A stretch of 64,000 nt of DNA, taken from the NCBI GenBank assembly GCA_963765625.1, contig CAVXXD010000012.1:310001-374000 (forward strand). The letters are read 5' to 3'. Source of the DNA: CAVXXD01 sp963765625. Its GTDB lineage: Bacteria > Actinomycetota > Geothermincolia > Geothermincolales > Geothermincolaceae. Made by a program: the position numbers and the translations under genes. The notes beneath the pieces were generated by a model, which saw only the letters and a list, made by a program, of their open reading frames with translations, ran no database searches and had not been told where the DNA came from. Of this stretch, positions 7,505 to 17,237 are shown piece after piece (positions within the stretch are counted from its first letter, which is position 1; the number at the start of each line of letters is the position of its first letter).

Positions 7505-7884
7505 TGGGCACGCGTAAGAAGAGTCTCATGGTTTTCATTCTGGCAGGACTGGCCTTTTCGGTAGCCCTGGCTATGATCGTGTCCCCCTGGGCGTCATCTT
7601 CCCCCGACGGCCTGGAGAAGGTGGCGGAAGACGAGGGGTTCATCGACACGGCCCTGGAAGAGCCCGCCTGGAACGATGCCCCCATCCCGGATTACGCCGT
7701 ACCGGGATTGACCGGCGAGGACGAGACGGGTGAAGAGGAGCCTATCAGGCTGGCTACCAGCCTGGCCGGGCTTATCGGAACGGCGGGCATATTTCTGTTG
7801 GCCTGGGGACTGGCCCTGGTGCTCAAGAAGAAGCCGGAAGAAGAAGCGGAGCCGGCAGCTGCTACGGAAGGCATGAAAGCCTGA
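7504..7884 (+). CDS. cbiN: PDGLE-domain protein, CbiN-like accessory subunit
   Basis: The ATG overlaps the cbiM stop in a TGATG junction, so translation is coupled. The 126-residue product has one membrane helix near the N-terminus (residues 8-28), the diagnostic SSPDGLEKVAEDEGF motif just outside it, an acidic loop, then a second helix around residues 85-105 and a charged tail. This two-helix topology with the large extracytoplasmic loop is that of CbiN/PDGLE proteins, which help load metal into CbiM. The symbol is given by position and domain; the protein is a PDGLE type rather than a classical CbiN. Confidence 0.8.
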   Translation: MGTRKKSLMVFILAGLAFSVALAMIVSPWASSSPDGLEKVAEDEGFIDTALEEPAWNDAPIPDYAVPGLTGEDETGEEEPIRLATSLAGLIGTAGIFLLAWGLALVLKKKPEEEAEPAAATEGMKA

Positions 7885-7886
7885 GC

Positions 7887-8651
7887 ATGAAACACGCGTT
7901 CCTGGACGAGTACAGCCATCTGGACAGTCCGGTCCACCGGCTCGACCCCCGGGCCAAGCTGGTGGGGCTGTTCTGCTTTATCGTCGTCTGCGTGACCACG
8001 CCCCCCGATCTCTACTGGGCTTTCGCCGCCTACCTGGGGCTGGAACTGGTCCTCCTGTTCATCTCGGGGCTGCCGTGGAAGCACGTGCTCAGGCGCATGC
8101 TCGTCGTGGTGCCTTTCATCCTGGCGGTGGCTCTTTTCCTGCCCTTCTTCAAGGACACCGGCGGCAGTTACAACCTGGGGCCGGTAAGCGTGTCGGAGCA
8201 TGGACTGATGGTGCTCTGGAACGTGGCCGCCAAGTCCAGCATCAGCGTGCTGGCGGTGATCATCCTCTCCTCGACCACTCCCTTTCCGGAACTGATCAAG
8301 GCGATGGAGAAACTGCACCTCCCCAACCTCCTGGCCACCCTGCTCAGCTTCATGTACCGCTACATCTTCGTCCTCACCGACGAGGTGCAGCGCATGAAGC
8401 GGGCGCGCGACTCGCGGGGCTGGAGCGGGAAGTGGCTCTGGCAGGCCCGCACCATCGGGCATATGGTGGCCACCCTGTTCCTGCGTTCATACGAGCGAGG
8501 CGAGCGGGTCTACGCGGCCATGCTGGCGCGGGGCTTCGACGGGACGGTGCGCATAGTCTACACCCACACCTTCGGGGTGGTGGAGTGCGGCTTCGTCTTC
8601 CTGGTGGTCATGTTCCCGCTGACGGCGCGATTGATCGCGCACGGGAGTTGA
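7887..8651 (+). CDS. cbiQ: energy-coupling factor transmembrane subunit CbiQ
   Basis: A 254-residue membrane protein beginning FLDEYSHLDSPVHRLDPRAKL, the typical EcfT/CbiQ N-terminus in which the H-x-L-D-P-R-x-K motif precedes the first helix. Five or so membrane helices follow, and the two cytoplasmic coupling helices are seen as MKRARDSRGW and AAMLARGFDG, the A-R-G-[WF] pairs that touch the ATPase. It starts two bases after cbiN and ends four bases before the cbiO start. It couples ATP hydrolysis in CbiO to movement of CbiM. Confidence 0.92.
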   Translation: MKHAFLDEYSHLDSPVHRLDPRAKLVGLFCFIVVCVTTPPDLYWAFAAYLGLELVLLFISGLPWKHVLRRMLVVVPFILAVALFLPFFKDTGGSYNLGPVSVSEHGLMVLWNVAAKSSISVLAVIILSSTTPFPELIKAMEKLHLPNLLATLLSFMYRYIFVLTDEVQRMKRARDSRGWSGKWLWQARTIGHMVATLFLRSYERGERVYAAMLARGFDGTVRIVYTHTFGVVECGFVFLVVMFPLTARLIAHGS

Positions 8652-8655
8652 TGAG

Positions 8656-9501
8656 ATGCATCACCGGCTGGCCATAGAGATAAAGGGCCTCAAGTACGCC
8701 TACCCCGACGGGACAATGGCCTTGAACGGCATCGACCTGGCCGTCGAGGAAGGGGAGTCGGTGGGCATCGTCGGTCCCAACGGCGCGGGCAAGTCCACCC
8801 TTCTTCTCCACTTGAACGGCATCCTGCAGGGCCGGGGGGAGATCAACATCTTCGGCCAGCCGGTGATCAAGGACAACCTCAAGGAGATACGCCGGCGGGT
8901 GGGCCTGGTGTTCCAGGACCCCGACGACCAGTTATTCTCGCCCACCGTCTTCGACGACGTGGCCTTCGGCCCGGTCAATATGGGCTTGCCGGCGGACGAG
9001 GTCAAGCGGGAGGTCAAGCGGGCCCTGGCGGAGGTGGGGATGGAGGGGTCGGAGAAAAGGTCCGCCCATCACCTCAGCTTCGGCCAGCAGAAGCGGGTAT
9101 CAATCGCCACGGTGCTTTCCATGCGCCCCGACCTGCTGGTGCTGGACGAGCCCTCCAGCAATCTGGATCCCCGGGCCCGGCGCGGCCTTTCCGAGCTGCT
9201 GCAGGGGCTTCCCGTCACCAAGGTGGTGGTCACCCACGACCTCCCCTTCGTCTTCGAGATATGCGAACGGGTGGTCATCCTGGAAGAAGGCATGGTGGCG
9301 GCGGACGGGGAGGTTTTCTCCATCCTCTCCGACGAAGCGCTGTTGCGGGAGCATGGCCTGGAGACTGCCCTTCGGCTTCTATCCCAACCCGGACCTCAAG
9401 CCCGAAAACAAACGCCGGCCGTAACCTTTGACCCCGGTCATGGGAATGCGCGGCTCTGCCCCGATATAATCAAGGCATGGACATGTTCTTACCCTGGCTG
9501 A
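8656..9501 (+). CDS. cbiO: energy-coupling factor ATP-binding protein CbiO
   Basis: An ABC ATPase of 281 residues with Walker A GPNGAGKST (about residue 40), a Q-loop in FQDPDDQLFSPTVFDDVAFG, which is the ECF-specific DDQ-F/S form, signature HLSFGQQKR, Walker B LLVLDEPSSNLDP, and the H-loop in VVTHDLPF. Only one ATPase gene is present, so it would act as a homodimer. The last 40 or so residues past the usual end are weakly conserved and the final eight codons overlap the next gene, which probably has its own promoter inside the cbiO 3' end. Confidence 0.92.
   Translation: MHHRLAIEIKGLKYAYPDGTMALNGIDLAVEEGESVGIVGPNGAGKSTLLLHLNGILQGRGEINIFGQPVIKDNLKEIRRRVGLVFQDPDDQLFSPTVFDDVAFGPVNMGLPADEVKREVKRALAEVGMEGSEKRSAHHLSFGQQKRVSIATVLSMRPDLLVLDEPSSNLDPRARRGLSELLQGLPVTKVVVTHDLPFVFEICERVVILEEGMVAADGEVFSILSDEALLREHGLETALRLLSQPGPQARKQTPAVTFDPGHGNARLCPDIIKAWTCSYPG
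9465..9470 (+). promoter_or_regulatory. -10 element positioned for a leaderless transcript
   Basis: A perfect TATAAT ends just six bases before the ATG at 9477. Transcription normally starts about seven bases after the -10 element, so the mRNA would begin at or next to the start codon. No clear -35 element and no ribosome-binding site are visible. The element lies within the 3' end of cbiO. Confidence 0.45.
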
Positions 9502-9983
9502 GGGAAAGATGGAAGCAAGCGGCGATCGTTGCCAGCCTCGTGATCGTGATGGCGCTGGCCGGCTTCTACCATTTTGCCCGGAGCGGAGATCCGGCCGAGA
9601 AGGCGGTAAGCGATCTCTTCGTGGCGGTTGATGAAGGACGCCTGGACGAAGCCATGGGATTCGTGGACCCGGAGAGTGACCTGGCCCGCTATTGGACCGA
9701 GAACCAGGACGGGATCCAGGACCGGGTCAGGAAGGCGCTGGCCGAGTACGATTTGGGCTTCAAGCTGAAGCTCGAGACGGAGAGACAAGGCCAGACAGCG
9801 GAGGTGAGCCTGGTGGGAGGCACCGTCAAGGTCAGCAGCCGGGAGCCCGAAAAAAGCGGGGCGGCCATGCCGTTCAGCCTGGAATCCCTCAACCTTGTCT
9901 TCTATCTCGAGCAACAGGACGGGCGGTGGCTGGTCACCGGTATCAACTACGAGGACCTGGGCCAGCTGATCAAAGGCTTCTGA
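9477..9983 (+). CDS. membrane-anchored protein of unknown function, DUF4878/NTF2-like outer domain
   Basis: A 168-residue protein with a short cytoplasmic N-terminus, one membrane helix (residues 14-32) and an outer domain that begins DPAEKAVSDLFVAVDEGRLDEAMGFV and ends with LEQQDGRWLVTGINYEDL. The helix-pair start and the final D-G-R-W-L-V strand resemble the outer domains of the zinc-ribbon proteins at 5.1-6.6 kb, so it may share a fold with them; that is by eye. It overlaps the end of cbiO by 25 bases and has a -10 element placed for leaderless transcription. It converges with the histidine kinase gene on the other strand, six bases away. Confidence 0.6.
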   Translation: MDMFLPWLRERWKQAAIVASLVIVMALAGFYHFARSGDPAEKAVSDLFVAVDEGRLDEAMGFVDPESDLARYWTENQDGIQDRVRKALAEYDLGFKLKLETERQGQTAEVSLVGGTVKVSSREPEKSGAAMPFSLESLNLVFYLEQQDGRWLVTGINYEDLGQLIKGF

Positions 9984-9989
9984 TGCCGG

Positions 9990-12218
9990 CTATACCTCCT
10001 CCTGGAGGAGAGGGAGGGTGAAGCTGAATACGCTGCCCCCGCCGGGACGGGGCTCGTACCATATCTCTCCACCGTGCTCTTTCACGATGGCCCTGGCGAT
10101 GTAGAGTCCCAGCCCCAGTCCGGGCCGAGAATGATGGAGTACCTGCTCCACCTGGTAAAAGCGCTCGAAGATCTTTTCCCTCTGATTCTCCGGAACCCCG
10201 CTGCCCCGGTCCAGGACCGAGAAGAGGACGTCCTCTCCCTTGCTTGAGACCTGCAGTTCGATGGGGCTCTCCGGTGGAGAATAGCCTGCGGCGTTCTCTT
10301 CCAGGATGGTCAGGACCCGCAGCAGCTCGTCCTCGTCCGCCAGCACTCGGCCCGGTTCGCCTATCACCCTTAATTCGAAGGGGTTGGGGAAGCCCCTCGT
10401 CTCCATGTCCTCAAGGCTCTGGCGCGCCAGCCCGGCCGGATCGACCCCGGAAAACCGCATGAGGTAGCGGTCCTGTTCGAGGCGGGATACATCCAGCAGG
10501 TTGTCACCCAGGCGGTCCAGGCGTTCCGCCGCCTTCTCCAGCGCTTCGAGCATATGCAGATAGCGCTGGTCCCCGGAGCCGGATATCTCCTCGGCCAGGG
10601 TCTGGGCGTACCCCAGGATAATGGCGATGGGGTGGTGCAACTCGTGCGAGGCGACCGAGAGGAAGTCCCGCAGTTGCCGGGCGTTTTCCTCCAGCGCTTC
10701 CTCGTACTTCTTGCGTTCGGTGATCTCGCGGGAATTGATGACGATACCCTGCATCACCGGGTCATCCAGGAGGTTCTGGCCGATGGACTCGACGTTGATC
10801 CATGAGCCGTCGCGTCGCCGCAGGCGGAATTCGCCGGTGCGGATGGACTCGGGGGAGCCCACTCCCTCCAGGAATATCTGGAGCACTCCGGACATGTCGT
10901 CGGGGTGGACGAAGTCGAAAGCGCTCTTGCCGACCATCTCTTCGGGGGTAAAACCCAGGATCCTTATGAAAGAAGGGCTCTCATAGAGGATGGTGCCGTC
11001 GACGTCGATGATGGTGAACATGTCCAGGGCGTTCTCGATGAGGCAGCGGAAGTACAACTCGCGTGAGCGCAACGCCTCTTCCGCTTCCCGCCTGGCGGTG
11101 ATGTCGCGGGAGTTGATGACGATGCCGGCCACCGCCGGGTCGTACAGGAGGTTGTTACCGAATGCTTCGACGTGGACCCAGTGACCGTCGGCGTGGTGGA
11201 TGCGGTACTCCGCCATCACCGTCTTTCCCGGATCTCCTATGCCTTCGGCGAAGGCCTTGACCAGCCCGGGGAGGTCCTCCGGGTGGACCAGGGAGAATGC
11301 GTCCCGACCGGTTATCTCGGCGGCCGGGTGGCCGAAGACCCTCTGGAAGGAGGGGCTGACGTAGCGTATGGTGCCGTCCTGGTTGAGCACCAGGGTGATG
11401 TCCTGGCTGTGCTCGATGAGGGAGCGGTAGTACTCCTCGCTGCGGCGCAGAGCCTCTTCCGCCCGCCTGCGCCCGGACACGTCGTGGAATATGACGCTGC
11501 AAAGGACCTGGTCTCCGGATTTCCAGGTCACGAAGGAAAGCTCGCATTGGATCTCCGTCCCGTCCCTGTTCTTCACCGTGAGCTCCCTGGCCCTGCCCGC
11601 TGAGCCTTCTTCTTTTTCAGAAGACATCTCCTCGAGCATGTCGTAGTGGAGGTGGTGGAATTCGAGCGGGACGACGGTGACGATGGACTGCCCCAGCATT
11701 TCCTCTTCGCTGTATCCGAAGATCCGCTCGGCCCCGGGATTCCAGAAGAAGACCTCTCCCCGCTCGTCGAACAGGACAACGCCGTCGTGGGAGAGCTGGA
11801 GTACCGTGCGGAACTTCTTCTCCGAGTCGCGCAGGGCTTCCAGGGCCTGGTGTCTCTCGGTCACGTCGACCAGGCTGCCCGCGATGACGGGTTCACCCTT
11901 ATGCGAGGCCAGGCGGGCGGACGTCCGAATGTAATGCAGACTGCCGTCCTTGTCCCAGGCCCTGAACTCTTGTGGCCTGGGGTGGCCCGCTAGTTGTTCC
12001 ACCAGGGACTCCCGCAGGTAGGGGACGTCGTCGGGATGGACGAAAGCGCTGAAATTCTTCTGCATCAGTTCGTCCACCCGGTAACCGGAGATCCGTTCCA
12101 CGGCCGGGCTGATGTAGACGAGATTCCCCTTCGCGTCGAGCATGAAGGCGACCTCGTCCAGGCCTTCCAGCAGGAAGCGGTAGGTCTCGTCATCACGGTC
12201 AATGCCCTCGTTAACCAT
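9990..12218 (-). CDS. multi-PAS sensor histidine kinase (four PAS domains)
   Basis: A soluble hybridless kinase of about 742 residues. Four PAS domains can be counted, each ending in a V-x-D-[VI]-[TS]-x-R type PAC motif: residues about 10-125 (VDVTERHQ), 130-260 (HDVSGRRR), 265-385 (RDITARRE) and 390-510 (REITERKK). The third and fourth are close paralogues of one another. The HisKA H-box is SHELHHP with the phospho-acceptor His at about 525, and the HATPase part ends with GLGLGLYIARAIV and PGGGSVFSFTLP. No membrane helix, so it senses something cytoplasmic. I used the ATG at 12218; a TTG 17 codons upstream (12269) is the alternative. No response regulator lies nearby. It is divergent from a second kinase of similar design. 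Confidence 0.85.
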   Translation of the reverse strand: MVNEGIDRDDETYRFLLEGLDEVAFMLDAKGNLVYISPAVERISGYRVDELMQKNFSAFVHPDDVPYLRESLVEQLAGHPRPQEFRAWDKDGSLHYIRTSARLASHKGEPVIAGSLVDVTERHQALEALRDSEKKFRTVLQLSHDGVVLFDERGEVFFWNPGAERIFGYSEEEMLGQSIVTVVPLEFHHLHYDMLEEMSSEKEEGSAGRARELTVKNRDGTEIQCELSFVTWKSGDQVLCSVIFHDVSGRRRAEEALRRSEEYYRSLIEHSQDITLVLNQDGTIRYVSPSFQRVFGHPAAEITGRDAFSLVHPEDLPGLVKAFAEGIGDPGKTVMAEYRIHHADGHWVHVEAFGNNLLYDPAVAGIVINSRDITARREAEEALRSRELYFRCLIENALDMFTIIDVDGTILYESPSFIRILGFTPEEMVGKSAFDFVHPDDMSGVLQIFLEGVGSPESIRTGEFRLRRRDGSWINVESIGQNLLDDPVMQGIVINSREITERKKYEEALEENARQLRDFLSVASHELHHPIAIILGYAQTLAEEISGSGDQRYLHMLEALEKAAERLDRLGDNLLDVSRLEQDRYLMRFSGVDPAGLARQSLEDMETRGFPNPFELRVIGEPGRVLADEDELLRVLTILEENAAGYSPPESPIELQVSSKGEDVLFSVLDRGSGVPENQREKIFERFYQVEQVLHHSRPGLGLGLYIARAIVKEHGGEIWYEPRPGGGSVFSFTLPLLQEEV

Positions 12219-12332
12219 ACAATAAGGATAGTCCCAACGAGCGGAGAGGGGAATATGACGAGAATCCAACCTTCACCCCGGTTCTGCTATCATTGAAATA
12301 TCGATATGCCTGGCTAAGCGGGGTGAGGTTGT

Positions 12333-14645
12333 ATGGACCTGGACGCGTTCCTGGCTGAGAGCAGCAGGCTTTGGAAGCTGCTGGTGGAAAACACCCGTGA
12401 TCTGATCATCGTGGTGGACGCCTCGGCGGTCATCAAGTACGCCACGCCCTCCCATCTCGATGTCCTTGGTTACCAGCCGCTGGAACTGGTGGGCAAGTCC
12501 TATTTCTCCCTGGTCCATCCCGACGACCTGGAGGCGGCATTTTCCGAATATATTAAGGGGATCGGCGAAAAAGCCACGGTTTACACGACCTTTCGTATCC
12601 GGCATGGCGACGGGAATTATATCAGGCAGCAATCCTCGGGCATGCCCCTGGTCGACAACCAGGGCGAGGTGATGGGGGGAATCGTCTTCGGCCGGGACAT
12701 CTCCGCGAGTATCGAAGCGGAAGAAGCATTACGTGCCAGCGAAGAGCGTTACCGGGCGCTCTTTCGTGATTCTCCGGGAGGGGTATTCTACTACGACAAC
12801 AACCTGATCCTCACCGACTGCAATGAACGCCTGGTCGACATCCTCAAGTCGTCCCGCGAGAAACTCATCGGCCTGGACTTGACCACCCTGCGGGACCAGA
12901 GTGTCCTGCCCGCCATCCGCAAGCCGCTGCAGGGGGAGGACGGTTTCTATGAAGGCCATTATCGTGCCCACACCAGCGACGAGGAGCTCTGGGCCACCGT
13001 CCGTACCACTACCCTTTACGACCGTGACGGGCGGATTGCCGGCGGCATGGTGATGATGGAGGACATCACCAGGCTGGTGGAGGCGGAGAGTTCGCTGCGG
13101 GTGCAGCGGGACCTGGCCTTGCGCCTGGCCCGCACCGACGACCTGAGGGAATCGCTGCGGCTCTCCCTGGAGGCCATCCTGGAGACCACCGGTTTCGAGG
13201 GGGGAGGCATCTATCTCACGGACGAGGAGACGGGAGCGCTCGAGCTCATCTATCATACCGGATTGTCCGGGGAGTTCGTCGCCTCAGTAGCCCACCCGGA
13301 GGCGGACAGCCCCAGCACCAGGCTGGTGATGGCCGGAGAGCCTGTCTATCTCAAGTACGACGAATCGAACCTGCAGGTCGACGACGTCCGCGGGCGCGAA
13401 GGTTTGAAGGCCCTGGCGGTGGTCCCCATTATCTACCAGGGCATGGTGATCGGCGACGTCAACGTCGGCTCGCGCTCCCTGGATGAAGTCCCGGAGAAGG
13501 CCAGGGAGGTGATGGAGACCATCGCGGGCCAGATCGGCCAGGCCATCGTGCGCATGCGTCTCAACGCCGCCCTGCAGGAGAGTGAGCAGAGGTACCGCAC
13601 CGTCCTGGAGGCTACCGGTACGGCGATGTGCGTGGTGGGGTCCGACGAAAGGATAAGATATGTCAACCAGGAGTTCCTGCGCCTTACCGGCTTTCTGCCG
13701 GGGGAGCCGGAGTCCGGCCTGGTTCTGCGGGGCATCCTGAGAGAGGCCGACACCAGGGCGGTGATGGCGCAGTTCGAGGGGCTCAAGGCCGGTGTGGAGG
13801 AGGAGAGCAGGTATCTTCTGCTGCGGCTCATCCCCGCTGCCGGCGAGGCCAGGGAGGTGCTCTCGAGTATGGGGCTGCTGCCGGGACGCGAGGCCTTCGT
13901 ACTGTCGCTTATCGACGTGACCAGAGAGCGGCAGTACGAGAAGGAGCTGGAGGAGCGGGCCTGGCAGTTGAGGGAGTTCCTGGGGGTGGCCGCGCACGAA
14001 TTGCGCCACCCCATCGCCCTGATCATGGGCTATGCGGAGACCCTGGGGGAAAATCTGGAGGAGGCGCCGCGTGAAGCCATCCGGGAGATCGCGCAGGCCA
14101 TCGAGACGAGTTCCCGCCGCCTGACCCACCTGTCGGAGGAGCTGCTGGATATCTCCCGCATCGAGCAGGGAAGCTTTCCGGTGGAAAAGGAGCCGGTGGA
14201 ACTGGGGGCGGTCCTGCTCGAGGCGGTGAAGGAGATGAGGGAGAGACACGTTGGCCGGGAATTCGAGTTCTGCTCCGAGGGAGCAGGCCCGCTCACCCTC
14301 CTCGACGAGGAGCGGATCCGCCAGCTGATGGTGATCCTGCTGGAAAACGCCGTCAACTTCAGTGAGCCGGAAGATCCGGTGGAGACGGTGGTCGAATGGC
14401 TGGGGAGCCGGGTGATGGTATCCGTCTCGGACCGCGGTATCGGGGTGCCCGAGGACAAGCGGGAGAAGATATTCGATCGCTTCTTCCAGGTCCAGGACTC
14501 CGACCATCACTCCACCCCGGGCCTGGGGCTGGGCCTGTTCATCGCCGCCCAGATAGTGGAGGCTCACGACGGGAACATCTGGTGTGAAGAACGGCCCGGC
14601 GGCGGGTCCATCTTCCGCTTTACCCTGCCCGTGCAGACGGGATAA
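12333..14645 (+). CDS. sensor histidine kinase with PAS-PAS-GAF-PAS input
   Basis: A 770-residue cytoplasmic kinase. Order by eye: PAS 1 (residues 10-130, ending FGRDISASIEAEEAL), PAS 2 (135-250, ending MMEDITRLVEAE), GAF (about 255-415, with GGIYLTDEETGAL and GDVNVGSR), PAS 3 (420-530, ending SLIDVTRERQYE), then HisKA with H-box AHELRHP (His 555) and HATPase with NAVNFSE, DRGIGVPEDKREKIFDRFF and GLGLGLFIA. The kinase core closely resembles the divergent kinase upstream (same REFL/RDFL lead, same SRPGLGLGL-type G2 box), so the two likely share ancestry or a common regulator. The GTGAGG site before the ATG supports the start. No linked response regulator. It ends 12 bases from the convergent lon gene. 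Confidence 0.88.
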   Translation: MDLDAFLAESSRLWKLLVENTRDLIIVVDASAVIKYATPSHLDVLGYQPLELVGKSYFSLVHPDDLEAAFSEYIKGIGEKATVYTTFRIRHGDGNYIRQQSSGMPLVDNQGEVMGGIVFGRDISASIEAEEALRASEERYRALFRDSPGGVFYYDNNLILTDCNERLVDILKSSREKLIGLDLTTLRDQSVLPAIRKPLQGEDGFYEGHYRAHTSDEELWATVRTTTLYDRDGRIAGGMVMMEDITRLVEAESSLRVQRDLALRLARTDDLRESLRLSLEAILETTGFEGGGIYLTDEETGALELIYHTGLSGEFVASVAHPEADSPSTRLVMAGEPVYLKYDESNLQVDDVRGREGLKALAVVPIIYQGMVIGDVNVGSRSLDEVPEKAREVMETIAGQIGQAIVRMRLNAALQESEQRYRTVLEATGTAMCVVGSDERIRYVNQEFLRLTGFLPGEPESGLVLRGILREADTRAVMAQFEGLKAGVEEESRYLLLRLIPAAGEAREVLSSMGLLPGREAFVLSLIDVTRERQYEKELEERAWQLREFLGVAAHELRHPIALIMGYAETLGENLEEAPREAIREIAQAIETSSRRLTHLSEELLDISRIEQGSFPVEKEPVELGAVLLEAVKEMRERHVGREFEFCSEGAGPLTLLDEERIRQLMVILLENAVNFSEPEDPVETVVEWLGSRVMVSVSDRGIGVPEDKREKIFDRFFQVQDSDHHSTPGLGLGLFIAAQIVEAHDGNIWCEERPGGGSIFRFTLPVQTG

Positions 14646-14657
14646 CGACCGGGACGG

Positions 14658-17211
14658 TCAGGCCTTCTTGGTCGGTTTCCTGGCTACCTTCCGCCTCACC
14701 GGCTTGGCGGTCACTTTCTTCGCCGGTGCCTTGGCGGCCGTTTTTTTCGCGCCGGCAGGCTTCGCCGCGGCGGGCTTTTTCGCTTTGGCCGGTTTCTTGG
14801 CGGCCGGCTTTTTCGCCGGCTTCTCGCTCGCAGCCATGTTTTCTTTCGTGGTCTTGGGCAAGCCGTTGACCATGGCGGCGTCCACCACTTCCTCGATGCG
14901 TTTGACCGGCTTTACCTTCGAGGTCCTTGAGGATGAACTTGGGTATCTCCTCCAGGTCCTTCTCGTTGTCGGCGGGTATTATCACCGTCTTGATGCCGGC
15001 GCGGTGGGCGGCCAGCATCTTCTCCTTCAGGCCGCCGATGGGCAGGACCTTGCCGCGCAGGGTTATCTCCCCGGTCATGGCCACGTTCTTGCGGATCTTC
15101 TGGCGGGTGATGGCCGAGAGCAGGGCCGTGGTCAGGGTCACGCCGGCACTGGGGCCGTCCTTGGGGATGGCGCCAGCCGGCACGTGGACGTGCATGTCGT
15201 GCTTCTTGAAGAAGTCCTCGTCTACGCCGTACCCGCTGGCTATGGAACGGACGTAGGTCAGGGCGGCCTGGGCCGACTCCTGCATCACGTCCCCAAGTTT
15301 GCCGGTGAGGATGAGGCGGCCCTCGCCCGGCACCACCTGGGCCTCCACGAAGAGGACGTCTCCTCCCGACTCCGTCCAGGCCAGCCCGGTGGCCACGCCG
15401 ATCTCGTCCGACTCCTCCGCCACCTCGAAGCGGGCCTTGATCGGCCCGAGGTATCCGTGCAGGTCGGCCTCGGTGACCTTCTTGGACTTGCGCTCCCCGG
15501 AAGCGACGTCCCGCGCGATTTTTCTACAGACTGTAGCGATTTCCCGCTCCAGGTTGCGCACCCCGGCCTCCCGCGTGTAGTTGCGGATGATGGCGCGCAG
15601 GGCGTCGGGCGAGAACTGCACCTGGCTCTTCTTCAAGCCGTGCGCCTCCAGCTGGCGCTTTACCAGGAATCGCTGGGCTATCTTGAGTTTCTCGATCTCG
15701 GTGTAACCGGGCAGCTCCAGCACCTCCATGCGGTCCAGCAGGGCGGGCGGGATGGGTACGGGGGTGTTGGCGGTGGTGATGAACATGACCTGGGAGAGGT
15801 CGAAGGGCACGTCCAGGTAATGGTCGGAGAAGGAGAAGTTCTGCTCGGGGTCGAGCACCTCCAGCAGGGCGGCGGCCGGGTCCCCCCGGAAGTCCATGCC
15901 GATCTTGTCCACCTCGTCCAGCATGAAGATGGGGTTGTTCGACTCCGCCTTGCGGATGTTCTGGATGATGCGTCCCGGCAGCGCCCCGATGTAGGTGCGC
16001 CGGTGGCCGCGGATCTCCGCCTCGTCGTGCATGCCCCCCAGGGAGATGCGGACGAACTTGCGCCCCAGGGCACGGGCGATGGAGCGCCCCAGTGAGGTCT
16101 TGCCCACGCCGGGTGGTCCGACGAAGCAGAGGATGGGGCCCTTCATGTCGTCCTTGAGTTTGCGCACCGCCAGGTATTCCAGGATGCGGTCCTTGACCTT
16201 CTCCAGGTCGTAATGGTCCTCGTCCAGTATCTTGCGGGCCCGGGGGATGTCCAGATGGTCCTCGGTGGAGACCTGCCAGGGGAGGCCGGTCAGCCACTCC
16301 AGGTAGGTCCTGGCGACGGTGTATTCGGCGGCGGCGGGCGGCATCCGCTCCAGGCGGTCGAGTTCGCGTTCCGCTTCCTTGCGGGCTTCGGGAGGCATGC
16401 CGCTCTGCTCTATCTTCTCGCGGAACTCGTTGACCTCCATGGTCTTTTCGTCGACCTCGCCGAGTTCGGACTGGATCGCCTTCAACTGTTCGCGCAGGAA
16501 GTATTCGCGCTGGCTCTTGGACATCTCCGTCTGGATCTGGGACTGTATCTTGGAGCCGATCTCCAGTATCTCGATCTCCTTGTTCAGGTATACGGTCAGT
16601 TTCTCGAGCCTGTCCTTGACGTTGACCGCCTCCAGCAGCTCCTGTTTTTCGGGCAGGGTTATGTTGATGTTGGCGGCGATAAAATCGGCCAGGTTGTTGG
16701 GCTCGCCGATGTTCATGGCGGCTATGAGGATCTCGTTGGGCAGGTAGGGGGCCATGGAAACCATCTTCTCGAACTGGGCCAGCACGTTGCGGGCCAGCCC
16801 TTCCATCTCCACGTTCTTCTCGACGATCTCACGGACCGCTTCCACCTTCGCCCTGGCCACCGGCTGGTGCTGGGTATACTCAGCGACACGGATGCGTTGC
16901 ACGCCCTGCAGGAAGAGCTGCATGGAACCGTCGGGGATCTTGAGCATGCGGATCACCGCCGCCGCCGTCCCGATGCCGTAGAGCTGGTCGGTGGAAGGAG
17001 CCTCCGTTTCGACCTGCGACGCCACCGCCGCCACCATGCGGTCGCCGGTGAGGACCTCGTCGATCATGTTTACCAGTTCCTCGCGGGTGACCAGCAGGGG
17101 CACGATGATGTGAGGATATATCACCGTGTCCTGCAGCGGCAGGACGAAGAGCTCCGGCGGTATGTACGGTTCAACTATTTCATCAGCAGGGTTGTTGCTG
17201 TTGGGAAACAT
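14658..17211 (-). CDS. lon: ATP-dependent protease Lon with Lys/Ala-rich C-terminal tail, one frameshift
   Basis: Start is certain: AAAGGAGGA lies eight bases before the ATG. The N-domain opens with ELFVLPLQDTVIYPHIIVPL, the AAA+ module has GPPGVGKTS and the sensor-region LDEVDKIGMDF, and the proteolytic domain has PKDGPSAGVTL with the catalytic Ser at residue 688 and the Lys of the dyad about 43 residues later in GGLKEKMLAAHRAG. The Lon family ends near VKRIEEVVDAAM. That end is in a different frame: one extra base at 14916 separates LKDLE from VKPVKRIEEVVDAAM. In the restored frame the protein runs on for about 55 further residues of Lys/Ala/Pro repeats (KPAKKPAAKKPAKAKK and similar), giving about 850 residues. 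Lon degrades damaged proteins; it lies 26 bases after hsp20 in one operon. Confidence 0.9.
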
Positions 17212-17237
17212 TTATCTAGTCCTCCTTTAACCGAGTG

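Noticed and set aside
13284..14567. 427-codon minus-strand frame within the second histidine kinase
   Set aside because: The plus strand encodes clear HisKA and HATPase motifs; the antisense product is His/Leu/Gln-rich low-quality sequence.
14584..16095. 503-codon plus-strand frame opposite lon
   Set aside because: Lon motifs on the minus strand are unambiguous; the plus frame is an antisense shadow.
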